Shown: one piece after another, positions 32,768 through 41,095 of the stretch | How the letters are laid out: each line of letters begins with the position of its first letter | How positions within the stretch are numbered: the stretch's first letter is position 1 | Source of the DNA: Bifidobacterium sp. ESL0790 | GTDB taxonomy: Bacteria > Actinomycetota > Actinomycetes > Actinomycetales > Bifidobacteriaceae | Assembly: GCF_029395435.1 (NCBI RefSeq) | Contig: NZ_CP113915.1 | Span: forward strand, 558,001-622,000 | Length of the DNA: 64,000 nt | Reading direction: 5' to 3' | Notes under the pieces: generated by a model | The model's input: the letters and a program-made list of their open reading frames with translations, nothing else | Told to the model about the DNA's origin: nothing | Databases searched by the model: none | Position numbers and translations under genes: made by a program

Positions 32768-35344
32768 ATGAGTCAAGTCAGCAAGCAAGTGGCCGCACAA
32801 CCCGTCGCAACCACTGGGGGAGCCCAGGACGACGACCCGGACGCCGTGCGCAAAAGCGAGATCAAGGCGCTCGATCGCAGGCTTATCGTCGCCGCCGTGC
32901 TGACGATTCCGGTGTTCGTCTTCGCCATGTTCCACATGTGGTTGCAGGCGTTCGTGCCGATGGGAGTCATCGATTTCTTCACTAATCCGTGGGTGGAGTT
33001 CGTGTTCATCACGCCGGTCATGTTCTATTCCGGCTGGCCGATTCACCGCACCGGCTGGCTGGCGCTCGCGCATCGTGCCCCCGAAATGAACTCGCTGGTG
33101 GCGCTGGGAACCGCCGCGTCCTATACGTATAGTGTTGTGGTCACTGTCGTGCCGGGCATTCTGCCGCCGAGCGCTCGCGAACCGTATTACGAATCTGTCG
33201 GCACGATTATCACGCTGATGTTACTGGGACAGCTGCTCGAAGCCCACGCTCGTCTTGGCACTGGCGAATCGATTCGTGCGCTGATTAATTTGACGCCGAA
33301 AACCGCCCATGTCGTGCGTGACGGCAAGGAGCTCGACATCAATGCCGACCAGGTCGAGGTGGGCGATATCGTCGTCATCAAGCCGGGGGAGCAGCTGCCG
33401 GTCGACGGCAAGGTGATTTCCGGCCAGACCTCCATCGATGAGTCCATGATTACGGGCGAGTCCATCCCGGTCGCCAAGGGCGAGGGCGACAACGTAACCG
33501 GCGCGACCATCAACTGCAACGGCACGCTGCGATATCGAGCCACCAAAGTTGGGCGGGACACGGTACTTGCGCAGATCATCAAGCTGGTACGCACGGCCCA
33601 GACCTCGAAGGCTCCGATTCAAAAGCTTGCCGATAAGATCTCCGGTTACTTCGTGCCGGGCGTCATTCTTATCGCCATCTGGACGTTCGTCATTTGGTGG
33701 GTTTTCGGCCCAGCGCCGCAGGGGCTTTACGGACTGGTCTCAGCCGTGGCCGTCTTGGTCATCGCTTGCCCGTGCGCATTAGGTATTGCCACCCCGCTTT
33801 CCGTGACGATTTCCACTGGCAAGGCAGCGCGTTATGGCGTGCTTATCCGTTCCGCCGAAGCGCTGCAGACCGCGCGTGACGTCGATACCGTCGTGCTCGA
33901 CAAAACCGGCACCATCACTCGTGGCAAGCCGGAGCTGACCGACATCGGTTGGGTTGGTGACACTGCGGCTAAAGATGATAATGACAAATCCAATACGCAA
34001 AAGCAGCGGGACAATCTGCTCTCCCTGATTGCCGGGGCCGAGCAGGTTTCCGAGCATCCGCTGGCGCAGGCTATCGTCAAAGGTGCTGAACAGCGCAAAT
34101 TGAGCGTACCCGAGGCTGATTCTTTCGAAGCCGTGCCGGGCAGCGGGGTGGTGGCCAAAGTCTCTGGCCACGATGTCATCGTCGGCAATGTCGGACTGAT
34201 GAAAGGCCGCGGCATCAGTATTCCCGCTTCATCATCTGCAAATGGTGACAACGAAAGTCTTGCTACTGCCGAAAACGGTAAAAAGACGAAGGTATCAGAT
34301 CACAGCAAAACCGACTCCGGGCATACTGGTCATTCACAATCCAGCCATGTCGAAAAGCTGTTTGCTGAGTATGCGCAGAAAGGCAAGACCCCGATTCTGG
34401 CAGCCGTCGATGGCAAGTTGGTCGCCGTGCTGGCTGTAGCGGATACCGTCAAACCGGATTCGGCGAAGGCTATCGCAGCCCTTCGTGAGCGTGGCCTGCA
34501 AGTGGTCATGCTCACTGGCGACAACAAGACGACCGCGACCGCCATGGCTAATGAAGTCGGTGTTGATCGCATCATCGCAGGCGTACGCCCCGAACGCAAA
34601 GCCGAGGAGATCGTACGCTTGCAGAACGAGGGCCACATGGTTGGCATGGTCGGCGATGGCATTAATGACGCCCCGGCGCTCGCGGCCGCCGATGTCGGCT
34701 TCGCCATCGGCACCGGCACCGACGTGGCCATCGAGTCCTCGGACATCACGCTGGTCTCAGGAAGCCTCACCGGTTTGGTGACCGCCATCGACCTGTCGCG
34801 CGCGGCCATGCGCAACATCAAGCAGAACCTCGGTTTCGCCTTCGGCTACAACGGCATCGGCATCCCCATCGCCGCCGGCATCCTCTACCCGCTCTGGCAT
34901 ATCATGCTGAACCCAATGATCGCCGGTGCCGCGATGGCGTTCTCGTCGCTCTCTGTGGTGTTGAACGCTAATCGCCTGCGTTCGTTCAACCCGGCTACGG
35001 TCAAGCCGCGCCATTTCACCTTCAAGTTGCGTGAACGTCACGTCGAACTCAAAGGTGCTACGAAAGATGTCGAAGTCCCGGAAAAGAAATCTGGACAGAA
35101 ATCTGTTGACGCGTCTTCGGATGCGCCGCAAATGAACAGCCAATCCGCAAAAGCGAAAGAAGGAACCACTATGGATATGAACATGAACGGCGACGCCAGC
35201 ACCGTCAAGGACCCGGTCTGCGGCATGATGATCGACCCGAAGACCGCCGCCGGCAGCCAGGACTACAACGGCAAGACCTACTACTTCTGCAGCGACAACT
35301 GCGCCAAGTCCTTCGCCGCCGACCCCGCCAAGTACGTCGCCTGA
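32768..35344 (+). CDS. copA: Copper-exporting P-type ATPase with C-terminal YHS domain
   Basis: The product has 858 residues and is a P1B-type ATPase that pumps Cu(I) out of the cytoplasm. Membrane helices begin at about residue 40. TGES, the intramembrane CPC (residues 334-336), the phosphorylation motif DKTGT (Asp378), SEHPLA and GDGINDAP are all intact. There is no N-terminal heavy-metal-associated domain. A His/Ser/Asp-rich, lower-GC insertion lies in the nucleotide-binding domain (about residues 483-525, [18 protein letters not shown]). The last 57 residues form a YHS metal-binding domain ([18 protein letters not shown]). An ATG at 35171 with AAGGA before it could produce this domain alone. 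The chosen start has GGAG six bases upstream; an in-frame ATG at 32732 is weaker. Confidence 0.93.
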   Translation: MSQVSKQVAAQPVATTGGAQDDDPDAVRKSEIKALDRRLIVAAVLTIPVFVFAMFHMWLQAFVPMGVIDFFTNPWVEFVFITPVMFYSGWPIHRTGWLALAHRAPEMNSLVALGTAASYTYSVVVTVVPGILPPSAREPYYESVGTIITLMLLGQLLEAHARLGTGESIRALINLTPKTAHVVRDGKELDINADQVEVGDIVVIKPGEQLPVDGKVISGQTSIDESMITGESIPVAKGEGDNVTGATINCNGTLRYRATKVGRDTVLAQIIKLVRTAQTSKAPIQKLADKISGYFVPGVILIAIWTFVIWWVFGPAPQGLYGLVSAVAVLVIACPCALGIATPLSVTISTGKAARYGVLIRSAEALQTARDVDTVVLDKTGTITRGKPELTDIGWVGDTAAKDDNDKSNTQKQRDNLLSLIAGAEQVSEHPLAQAIVKGAEQRKLSVPEADSFEAVPGSGVVAKVSGHDVIVGNVGLMKGRGISIPASSSANGDNESLATAENGKKTKVSDHSKTDSGHTGHSQSSHVEKLFAEYAQKGKTPILAAVDGKLVAVLAVADTVKPDSAKAIAALRERGLQVVMLTGDNKTTATAMANEVGVDRIIAGVRPERKAEEIVRLQNEGHMVGMVGDGINDAPALAAADVGFAIGTGTDVAIESSDITLVSGSLTGLVTAIDLSRAAMRNIKQNLGFAFGYNGIGIPIAAGILYPLWHIMLNPMIAGAAMAFSSLSVVLNANRLRSFNPATVKPRHFTFKLRERHVELKGATKDVEVPEKKSGQKSVDASSDAPQMNSQSAKAKEGTTMDMNMNGDASTVKDPVCGMMIDPKTAAGSQDYNGKTYYFCSDNCAKSFAADPAKYVA

Positions 35345-35501
35345 GGCTGCGAATCAGTCTAGTTGAGATTTTGAAGACCGGAGATTTGTTGTAGTTCTCT
35401 TGGCTTGATTATTGGGCGAAAACTCCAATTTTTTGAGCCAAACTGAATGAAACCAAGTTTCTGGTCTTTTTGTTTCGTCGTTATTGTTGACTTTTGCAAC
35501 T

Positions 35502-35636
35502 GTGCTCCCCACCGGCGAGGGGATGATTCTCGTCATGAGGATCAGATAGGACGATCCATGTCCCTATTCAGAGCCGAAGACCGTCCTATTAAGTTCAAGC
35601 ATACAACTGAGCTTCCCGCCAGCACGGGATGATTCC
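35502..35636 (+). CRISPR. Degenerate type I-E-like CRISPR relic (two repeats)
   Basis: Two 28-base units at 35502-35529 (GTGCTCCCC...GGGGATGATTC) and 35609-35636 (GAGCTTCCCG...CGGGATGATTCC) match each other and the general form of actinobacterial I-E repeats (a CCCC/GGGG stem followed by ATGATCC). They are separated by 79 bases, not the 33 of an intact array. An AT-rich, leader-like stretch precedes the first unit. No cas genes are in the window, so this can only be a remnant or chance likeness. Confidence 0.42.
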
Positions 35637-35674
35637 TGTAGATATGTGGGGTTGTGGACGTCTGCATATCTACA
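35637..35674. repeat. 10-bp perfect inverted repeat next to the CRISPR relic
   Basis: TGTAGATATG and CATATCTACA flank an 18-base loop directly after the second repeat unit. No T run follows. It might be a regulatory site for the downstream toxin gene. Confidence 0.5.
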
Positions 35675-35740
35675 GCATCTAGGAGGCCGCCTTCTGAATC
35701 GGTCCCCTACGGTACTGACCGATGGGCAGAATGTCTTATA

Positions 35741-35746
35741 TATGAT
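35741..35746 (+). promoter_or_regulatory. -10 box of the toxin-antitoxin operon
   Basis: TATGAT lies 11 bases before the toxin ATG, and there is no ribosome site between them, suggesting a nearly leaderless mRNA. The surrounding TCTTATATATGATACAC is strongly AT-rich. Confidence 0.5.
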
Positions 35747-35757
35747 ACACTTTTTAT

Positions 35758-36075
35758 ATGAGAGTTTTGGCATCCGACGAGTTCGAGGGGTGGATTGACA
35801 CCCTGCCCGACGCCCATGCCAGGAATAGCGTCAACTTCTGGATCGAGCGGATAAAGGCCACAGGGAAAGTGACCGGGGATTGCAAGGACCTCAAGGACGG
35901 GGTGCATGAGCGCCGTTTTCACAAGGGTCCTGGCTACCGGGTCTACTATATGTTCTCAGGCCGGGAGCTAATCCTTTTGCTCGCCGGCGGCGACAAGGGG
36001 TCCCAGCGCCGTGACATCGCCCGCGCCAAAAAGATGTGCCGGGAATGGAAGGCGCGGGCGGCTCCGAAAAAATGA
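35758..36075 (+). CDS. RelE/ParE-superfamily toxin (HigB-like killer protein)
   Basis: The product has 105 residues and belongs to the putative addiction-module killer group of the RelE superfamily, usually ribosome-dependent RNA cleaving toxins. Typical features are the early block FEGWIDTLPDAHAR, the central GDCKDLKDGVHERRFHKGPGYRVYYMF (split here only by its length) and the terminal LLLAGGDKGSQRRDI followed by a basic tail. The toxin gene precedes its antitoxin, as in higBA modules. No ribosome site is visible before the ATG. It lies in an AT-rich accessory region next to a CRISPR remnant. Confidence 0.85.
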   Translation: MRVLASDEFEGWIDTLPDAHARNSVNFWIERIKATGKVTGDCKDLKDGVHERRFHKGPGYRVYYMFSGRELILLLAGGDKGSQRRDIARAKKMCREWKARAAPKK

Positions 36076-36148
36076 TCGGGCCACGTCTACGCGAATCGAC
36101 GGAAAGTCCATATGGCAAAAAGATACGGTTGAAAAGGACCCACACACC

Positions 36149-36469
36149 ATGACTGAATTCAAGGAATACGACATCTCCGACCATCTCCGGAGCAAGCAGG
36201 AGATAGCGGACTATATCAACGACAGCTTCGCCGAGGCCAGCGCCATCGACGACGACCAGGAGGCCGCCAGCACCATGCTCGCGGTGCTTCGGGACGCCGC
36301 CACCGCCGAGCGCAAGATGAGCGACATCGCCCGCCGGGCCGACGTGGGGCGCTCCAGCCTCTACCATTCGCTCAGCAAGGACGCCAACCCCTCGTTCCGC
36401 ACCATCCTCAGTGCCATTCGCGAGCTCGGATGGGAGCTGCAGATCACACCTCGCAAGGCCGTGGCTTAA
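36149..36469 (+). CDS. HTH antitoxin of the HigB-like module
   Basis: The product has 106 residues, a match for the addiction-module antidote group. Its C-terminal helix-turn-helix is MSDIARRADVGRSSLYHSLS followed by NPSFRTILSAIRELGWELQI. The N-terminal half is acidic and should wrap the toxin. It lies 73 bases after the toxin stop and has its own AAAAGGA ribosome site. Antitoxins of this type bind their own promoter. The palindrome at 35637-35674 or the AT-rich stretch before the toxin may be the site. Confidence 0.85.
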   Translation: MTEFKEYDISDHLRSKQEIADYINDSFAEASAIDDDQEAASTMLAVLRDAATAERKMSDIARRADVGRSSLYHSLSKDANPSFRTILSAIRELGWELQITPRKAVA

Positions 36470-36556
36470 GGCTTATAGGACGAGGAACCACAGGGCTGTA
36501 AACGTATAGGCATGTAGTGTTATGGACATGTTTCCGTAAAATGAGGGAATATGGAT

Positions 36557-37522
36557 ATGAAAGATGAGAAGACTGACTTAACGGAACTTGAAGCCACTGG
36601 TCTGGAGAGCGTGAGTGACGTGGAGCCTGCCGGCAGCGAGGCCGGTGGGGAGAACAAACCGTGGTGGCATCGCGTGTGGCCGTGGGTTGCGGCTGGAGTA
36701 GCAGTGTGCGTTTGCGTTGGTGGTGGCGTGGCTTGGTCCGCGCACGCACGTAACAGCGCGCAGGCGGGTTGCGTGTCGTATTCGCGTCAGATTAAGACGC
36801 TTTCCGGCAAGCCCACGAGCGCGAAGGTCACCGACGCGTTGAAAGTGCAGAAGTCGGATGTCGCCGATGTGAAGACTTGGAACGTGTTGCAGCGTGACGA
36901 GAAGACTTTGCTGCGTTTGGAGCGTGGCCCGTTGCCGGGCTGCGAGGCGTCGTCGCTGTCGGGGGCGAAGGACCAGGAGCGCACGGCCGAGTCCCAGTGG
37001 CGCGCGTTGGATAAGGCGCGGGGGAGTGTCGAGTCGGACGCTCGTGCCGTGCTCAAATCGCGTGACGCGAAGGCCGCCAAGGACGCCGAGGCGGCGTTGA
37101 AGGCGAAGATTGACCAGGCCAAGCAGCTGCTGGAGTCGTCCGCGGGGAATGTCGCTGATGACGCTACTCGCAGCGCGCTGTCGCAGGCGATCGACAACGC
37201 TAACGAGCTCTTGTCCAGCAAGAACCCCAAGCTCGCGGATCTCCAGAACGCCTCGAAGGCGTTGGATGACGCGATCAATGGGGTGAACGCGAGTGTGCAG
37301 GCGAAGCAGTCGACTGACAGCCAGGCCCAGCAGCAGGCGCAGGCTCCGTCGCAGTCTAGTGGCTATTCCGGTGGTGGTTACACGGGTGGCGGCCACAACT
37401 GGTACGTGCCCGCGCCCTCGGCACCATCAAGTGGTGGATCAGCGTGGCAATCAATGCTCGAGAACCAAAAGCCTTTGGGTAATGGGTGCGATCCTGTTAC
37501 TGGTGCTTGTGGCATTGGCTGA
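36557..37522 (+). CDS. Single-pass membrane protein with Ala-rich coiled coil
   Basis: The product has 321 residues and its function is unknown. An acidic cytoplasmic start (about 40 residues) leads to a Trp-rich segment and one hydrophobic helix (about residues 42-62), with no cleavage site. The outer part has an Ala/Lys/Asp-rich helical region (about residues 140-250) with FIVAR-like LEEAI/KALDDAI patterns seen in cell-surface proteins. A Gln/Ser/Gly/Tyr-rich linker follows, then a terminal NGCDPVTGACGIG with two cysteines. GAGGGA is eight bases before this ATG, making it likelier than the ATG two codons upstream. Some bifidobacterial relatives are labelled colicin transporter, without good support. 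Confidence 0.7.
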   Translation: MKDEKTDLTELEATGLESVSDVEPAGSEAGGENKPWWHRVWPWVAAGVAVCVCVGGGVAWSAHARNSAQAGCVSYSRQIKTLSGKPTSAKVTDALKVQKSDVADVKTWNVLQRDEKTLLRLERGPLPGCEASSLSGAKDQERTAESQWRALDKARGSVESDARAVLKSRDAKAAKDAEAALKAKIDQAKQLLESSAGNVADDATRSALSQAIDNANELLSSKNPKLADLQNASKALDDAINGVNASVQAKQSTDSQAQQQAQAPSQSSGYSGGGYTGGGHNWYVPAPSAPSSGGSAWQSMLENQKPLGNGCDPVTGACGIG

Positions 37523-37908
37523 TTTTTAAAGATTTGCTGCCTGCCCCCGTCTCTTTCTTGCAGGATTGGACCGAGGGCTGGGGCTATACGATGTCGGCAG
37601 TCTCCATAGCATTTCGCCACAACGGCCAACCGTAAATCTCAGCTGCGAAATGTCGTTCCAACAGACTCTAACAAGCTCGACATCGGCGGCATCTAAGCAG
37701 CTCATCAAAACCATTCTTGGTATTCGTCGGCGAATGGCTTCGATATGAGCCCGTTCATTAACTATGGATGAGGGATAAGAACAATGCGGTTGATTCAACG
37801 ATGATGTGCAAAGACGATTGTGCTGTTGGAAACAGGTATTCGGCGAAGGCCTGTGGAATAATGGGAATAACGACTAATCGTCGACCATGGATGGCAAAGG
37901 AGCGAGAC
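37523..37908. other. Intergenic stretch without a supported gene
   Basis: About 390 bases of mixed composition. A 47-codon extension of the next ORF runs through part of it but lacks a ribosome site and conserved features. No hairpin with a T run is seen after the upstream stop codon. Confidence 0.35.
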
Positions 37909-38142
37909 ATGGATGACAACACGATCGTCCTGAATCTTCGCGTGGACGCCGATGCTTACGCGAGGGCGAGCAGGCGGGCGAGCCTGGCGAGCGGTGAGCT
38001 CAACGCGCGACTTGAGCGGTATCTGGGGGATTATCTCGAGCGCCTCGCGGCGGATCCCGCCAGCCAGGGGCACGTGTTGCGCACCGTGGAGGATGTGGAT
38101 CGGTTTCTGAGGAAGATCGAGAAATCAAATCGCTACGACTGA
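37909..38142 (+). CDS. Small ribbon-helix-helix-like protein
   Basis: The product has 77 residues with a clear AAAGGAG ribosome site. It opens with a beta-strand-like NTIVLNLRVDADAYARASRRASLASGELNARLERYLGDYLERL split here into strand, helix and helix. This resembles ribbon-helix-helix or CcdA-type antitoxins, in which the strand reads DNA. The C-terminal part (VEDVDRFLRKIEKS) could bind a toxin partner, but no toxin gene follows. It may be an orphan antitoxin or simply a DNA-binding small protein. Confidence 0.55.
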   Translation: MDDNTIVLNLRVDADAYARASRRASLASGELNARLERYLGDYLERLAADPASQGHVLRTVEDVDRFLRKIEKSNRYD

Positions 38143-38287
38143 GCTGAGGTGCTGCGTCGTTCGAATTCGACATTGCCCGAGACGGCTATTGCCCGAAATG
38201 GGAGTCGCCTAAGATATGAGCGCGCCGCGACGATGGGGTCGTGACCGAGTGCGGGTTTGTGGGCCAGAATGTGGGGATATGTGTGGC

Positions 38288-38302
38288 GGTCACGCCGTGA
38301 CC
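38288..38302. promoter_or_regulatory. 15-base perfect palindrome
   Basis: GGTCACG-C-CGTGACC has 7-bp arms around a single base, the shape of a dimeric regulator site. The nearest gene downstream is chdC, about 480 bases away. Confidence 0.4.
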
Positions 38303-38339
38303 AGAGGGGCGACACGCCGAAAGAACGGCGGAATCGCAA

Positions 38340-38375
38340 GTTTTGAGACTAAAAACAGAAAACTTGTCTCAAAAC
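38340..38375. repeat. 10-bp perfect inverted repeat
   Basis: GTTTTGAGAC and GTCTCAAAAC surround a 16-base A-rich loop. There is no terminator-like tail. It marks the border where GC content falls. Confidence 0.5.
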
Positions 38376-38784
38376 TCTTTGCAAACGAGTAATATATGGC
38401 CTTGTGGCCGATGAAGTTAAAACCTTCTAATAGTCATGGTAGCAGTGGTTCAATAAATCATGCGTTAATGGGCCATCGCTGCGCAATGAGTAGTAAGAAC
38501 CGTCACTTTTCCTTTCTTCTCAGCGGTTTTTGCCTTATTGGTATTGATATGTATTGCTGTTGTTTGGCCGGGCTCCCCTGGCTTCGGCCAAACAACACGT
38601 TACACATAGAAGGTTTAACGAAGACGGTTAAAAGCATGGTGGCTGGCTGACCGACGAAGAAGTGTGAATGCCAGGTTGTTCCAACGGCTGTGCCGAGTTG
38701 AGTAGAAGATGCCGTTCGATGGCGCCGCCGGCAGCATGGTCGGGCATCGTCGCGGGCGGTGAAAACGCAAGGAGAGACGAAGTC

Positions 38785-39654
38785 ATGCAGGAACCAGTGG
38801 GGACGTTGGATGGTTGGTATTGCCTGGAGCTGTGGTGGAAGGTGGACTGGCCGTCGTTCCAGAAGCAGAGCCCTGAGGCGCAACGCAGCGAGGTGGCGCA
38901 GTTCAAACGGATGCTTGACGAGTTCGTGGCCAACGAGGAGGCCGGCAAAGGCAGCTGGTACCTCTTCGACGTCAGCGGGCACAAAGGCGACCTCGGCCTG
39001 ATTCTTTACCGCGAGACCCTGGACGAGCTCAACGAGATCGAGAACCGCCTGGCGAAGCTGCCCCTGGCGGCCTACATGACCAAGGCCGGCTCGTTCGTCT
39101 CGATCGGCGAGGCGGGCACATATTCCGGCAAGCCCAAGAGCGACCGCGGCTGGAGCTATGTGGAGCGCGCGGTCAAGCCAAAGCTGCCGAAGAAACCCTA
39201 CGTCTGCTTCTACCCGATGTCGAAGACCCGCAACCCGGGCGCCAACTGGTACACGCTGCCCTTCGAGCAGCGCCAGGCCTATATGAAGGACCACGGCAAG
39301 ATCGGCCGGTCGTTCGGCGGCCGCGTGCTGCCGTTCATCACCGGCGCGATGGGGCTTGACGACCACGAGTGGGGCGTCCTGCTGCTGGCCGACGACCCGC
39401 TGGTCTTCAAGAAGATCATCGAGGCCATGCGCTACGCCGAGGCCAGCTCGATCTACGGCGACTTCCCCTACTTCATCACGGGCACCTACCTCGCCCCGGA
39501 AGACGTCGATCACTTCTTCCTCGACGGCTGGGAGGTGAGCAAGTCCAAGCCCGGCGCTCGCCACACGCTGGAAGGCGAGATCATCCCCGCCGGCCACGAC
39601 GAGCCTGTGGCCTCAGAGCCGTCTCACTCCGCCGAGGCGAGCCATCATGAGTGA
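38785..39654 (+). CDS. chdC: Coproheme decarboxylase
   Basis: The product has 289 residues of the chlorite-dismutase-like ChdC (HemQ) family. It converts coproheme III to heme b by two oxidative decarboxylations in the cytoplasm. The actinobacterial form is seen: WYCLELWWKVDWPS at the start, then KPYVCFYPMSKTR with Tyr143 of FYPM at the catalytic tyrosine position. AYMKDHGKIGRSF and ITGAMGLDDHEWGVLLLADDP then EAMRYAEASSIYG carry the heme-pocket residues. The GGAGAG before this ATG decides the start; an in-frame upstream start adds an unrelated, Cys-rich extension. The stop overlaps the next gene. A C-terminal tail of about 45 residues is His/Ser/Glu-rich. Confidence 0.93.
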   Translation: MQEPVGTLDGWYCLELWWKVDWPSFQKQSPEAQRSEVAQFKRMLDEFVANEEAGKGSWYLFDVSGHKGDLGLILYRETLDELNEIENRLAKLPLAAYMTKAGSFVSIGEAGTYSGKPKSDRGWSYVERAVKPKLPKKPYVCFYPMSKTRNPGANWYTLPFEQRQAYMKDHGKIGRSFGGRVLPFITGAMGLDDHEWGVLLLADDPLVFKKIIEAMRYAEASSIYGDFPYFITGTYLAPEDVDHFFLDGWEVSKSKPGARHTLEGEIIPAGHDEPVASEPSHSAEASHHE

Positions 39655-41095
39655 CGCCGCCTCCAAGGCCGCTTCCCAAGCAACCGCAGCCGCCGCCAAC
39701 GCCGCGAAAACCATCGGCCGCGCGGCGCGCAAGCCCCCGATCTGGTTCTATGCGCTGGTCGTCTTCATCACCCAGCTCGACAGCGGCTCGGCGGGCACCC
39801 TGCTCTCCTCGGTCACCAAGAGCTTCAACCTGACGACCATGGGCTCCTCGTGGTTCGCCGGCATCTACACGCTGGGCCTGGTGGTCGGCACGCCGATCAT
39901 GGCCAACCTCTCCGACACCCACGGCACCAAAAAGGTCTTCCTCTGGGAGCTCGGCTTCTGGTTCGTCGGCTGCCTGATCACCGCGGTCGCGCCGCTCTAC
40001 CCGCTCGCGCTGGTCGGCCGGTTCATCCAGGCCATCGGCGACAGCGGCATCATGGTGCTGGCGATGAGCGAGCTGATGATGGTCGCCCGCAAGAACCACC
40101 AGGGCCGCAGGGTCTCCTTCGTCGGCGTGGTCGCTGGGCTTTCCGCCATGGCCGGCCCGGTGCTGGCGGGCATGGCCATCGGCATGGCCAAGAACTGGCA
40201 CGTCTTCTATTACGGCATGCTGCCGGTGCTGGTCATCCTCTTCATCATCGCCTGGTTCGTGCTCGACAACCAGCTGGCGGGCGGCGCCTCCAAGACGGAT
40301 TACGCCGGCCTGTGCTCCTTCTCCGTGGCGCTGATGACGCTGATGCTCGCCATCACCTTAAGCCAGCACTTCAAGCAATACTGGGTCGTCGTTGTGGCGC
40401 TGCTGGTCGTGGCAGTCATCGCCTTCCTGATCTTCCTCTATGGCGAGCGGAAGATCGGCAAAGGCACCATGCCGTTCCTGCCGATCAGCCTCTTCCGCAA
40501 CCGCTCCTACGTGCTGGTGCTTTTGCTCGCGATGGTCGGCGGCAGCCTCTTCTCGCTGTTCGTCTACATCCCCACCTACGTCCATGTCATCTTCCACCTG
40601 CCCAAGGCGATGGCGGGCATGACGATGATGGGCACCGGCCTGGGCAGCATGGTCGGCTCATACGTCGGCGGCATCTTCGTCGACAAGCTGGGCAACAAGA
40701 AGGCCCTGATCGTCTCGAGCTGCATCAACGCGGTCTCGATGATAGCCATTCTCCTGACCTCCCACAGCCTGCCGGCGTTCTTCGTCTTCTCGACGCTTTT
40801 CGGCCTGGGCCTGGGCGCGTTCATGTCCTCTCCATTGCAGGTCATCGCGGGTCGCTTGGCGGCTCCCGACCAGCGCATGCAGGCCATCGGTGGCGTCTCG
40901 GCGTGCAAGAAGATCGGCATGACCATCGCCCCGCTCGTCTTCGCCTCGGCGATGCTCGTCGGCAGCGTCAACGGCAATCCGACGCTGACCTCCTTCCGCG
41001 CCATGTTCCTCGTCGCGCTCATCGTCGCGGTGGTGTGCATCGTGCTGACCCTATTCATCCCCTTCAACAAAGGAAACTTTGATCATGACCAGTGA
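39647..41095 (+). CDS. MFS transporter inside the heme operon
   Basis: The product has 482 residues with about 14 membrane helices, of DHA2-like layout. The N-terminal 25 residues are Ala/Ser-rich and cytoplasmic. LSDTHGTKKVFLWEL is motif A and RFIQAIGDSGIMVL the following helix. Both ends overlap heme enzymes: its start overlaps the chdC stop by eight bases and its stop overlaps the cpfC start by eleven bases. Such coupling argues for a role with the heme enzymes, for example import of coproporphyrin or export of heme. The family alone cannot tell direction or cargo. Confidence 0.88.
   Translation: MSDAASKAASQATAAAANAAKTIGRAARKPPIWFYALVVFITQLDSGSAGTLLSSVTKSFNLTTMGSSWFAGIYTLGLVVGTPIMANLSDTHGTKKVFLWELGFWFVGCLITAVAPLYPLALVGRFIQAIGDSGIMVLAMSELMMVARKNHQGRRVSFVGVVAGLSAMAGPVLAGMAIGMAKNWHVFYYGMLPVLVILFIIAWFVLDNQLAGGASKTDYAGLCSFSVALMTLMLAITLSQHFKQYWVVVVALLVVAVIAFLIFLYGERKIGKGTMPFLPISLFRNRSYVLVLLLAMVGGSLFSLFVYIPTYVHVIFHLPKAMAGMTMMGTGLGSMVGSYVGGIFVDKLGNKKALIVSSCINAVSMIAILLTSHSLPAFFVFSTLFGLGLGAFMSSPLQVIAGRLAAPDQRMQAIGGVSACKKIGMTIAPLVFASAMLVGSVNGNPTLTSFRAMFLVALIVAVVCIVLTLFIPFNKGNFDHDQ

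Larger units (their letters stand above)
38143..38784. other. Long intergenic stretch before chdC
   Basis: About 640 bases. The first 200 are GC-rich with a palindrome; from 38340 to 38640 the DNA becomes AT-rich, unlike the surroundings. An 84-codon ORF at 38396 has no ribosome site and an odd Cys-rich composition, so it is not called. The part nearest 38785 must hold the chdC promoter; no clear box is seen. Confidence 0.4.

Noticed and set aside
35345-35757. Active CRISPR-Cas locus
   Set aside because: Only two degenerate repeat-like units at wrong spacing and no cas genes; at most a relic.
38396-38650. 84-codon plus-strand ORF
   Set aside because: No ribosome site, Cys-rich odd composition, and no resemblance to a known small protein.
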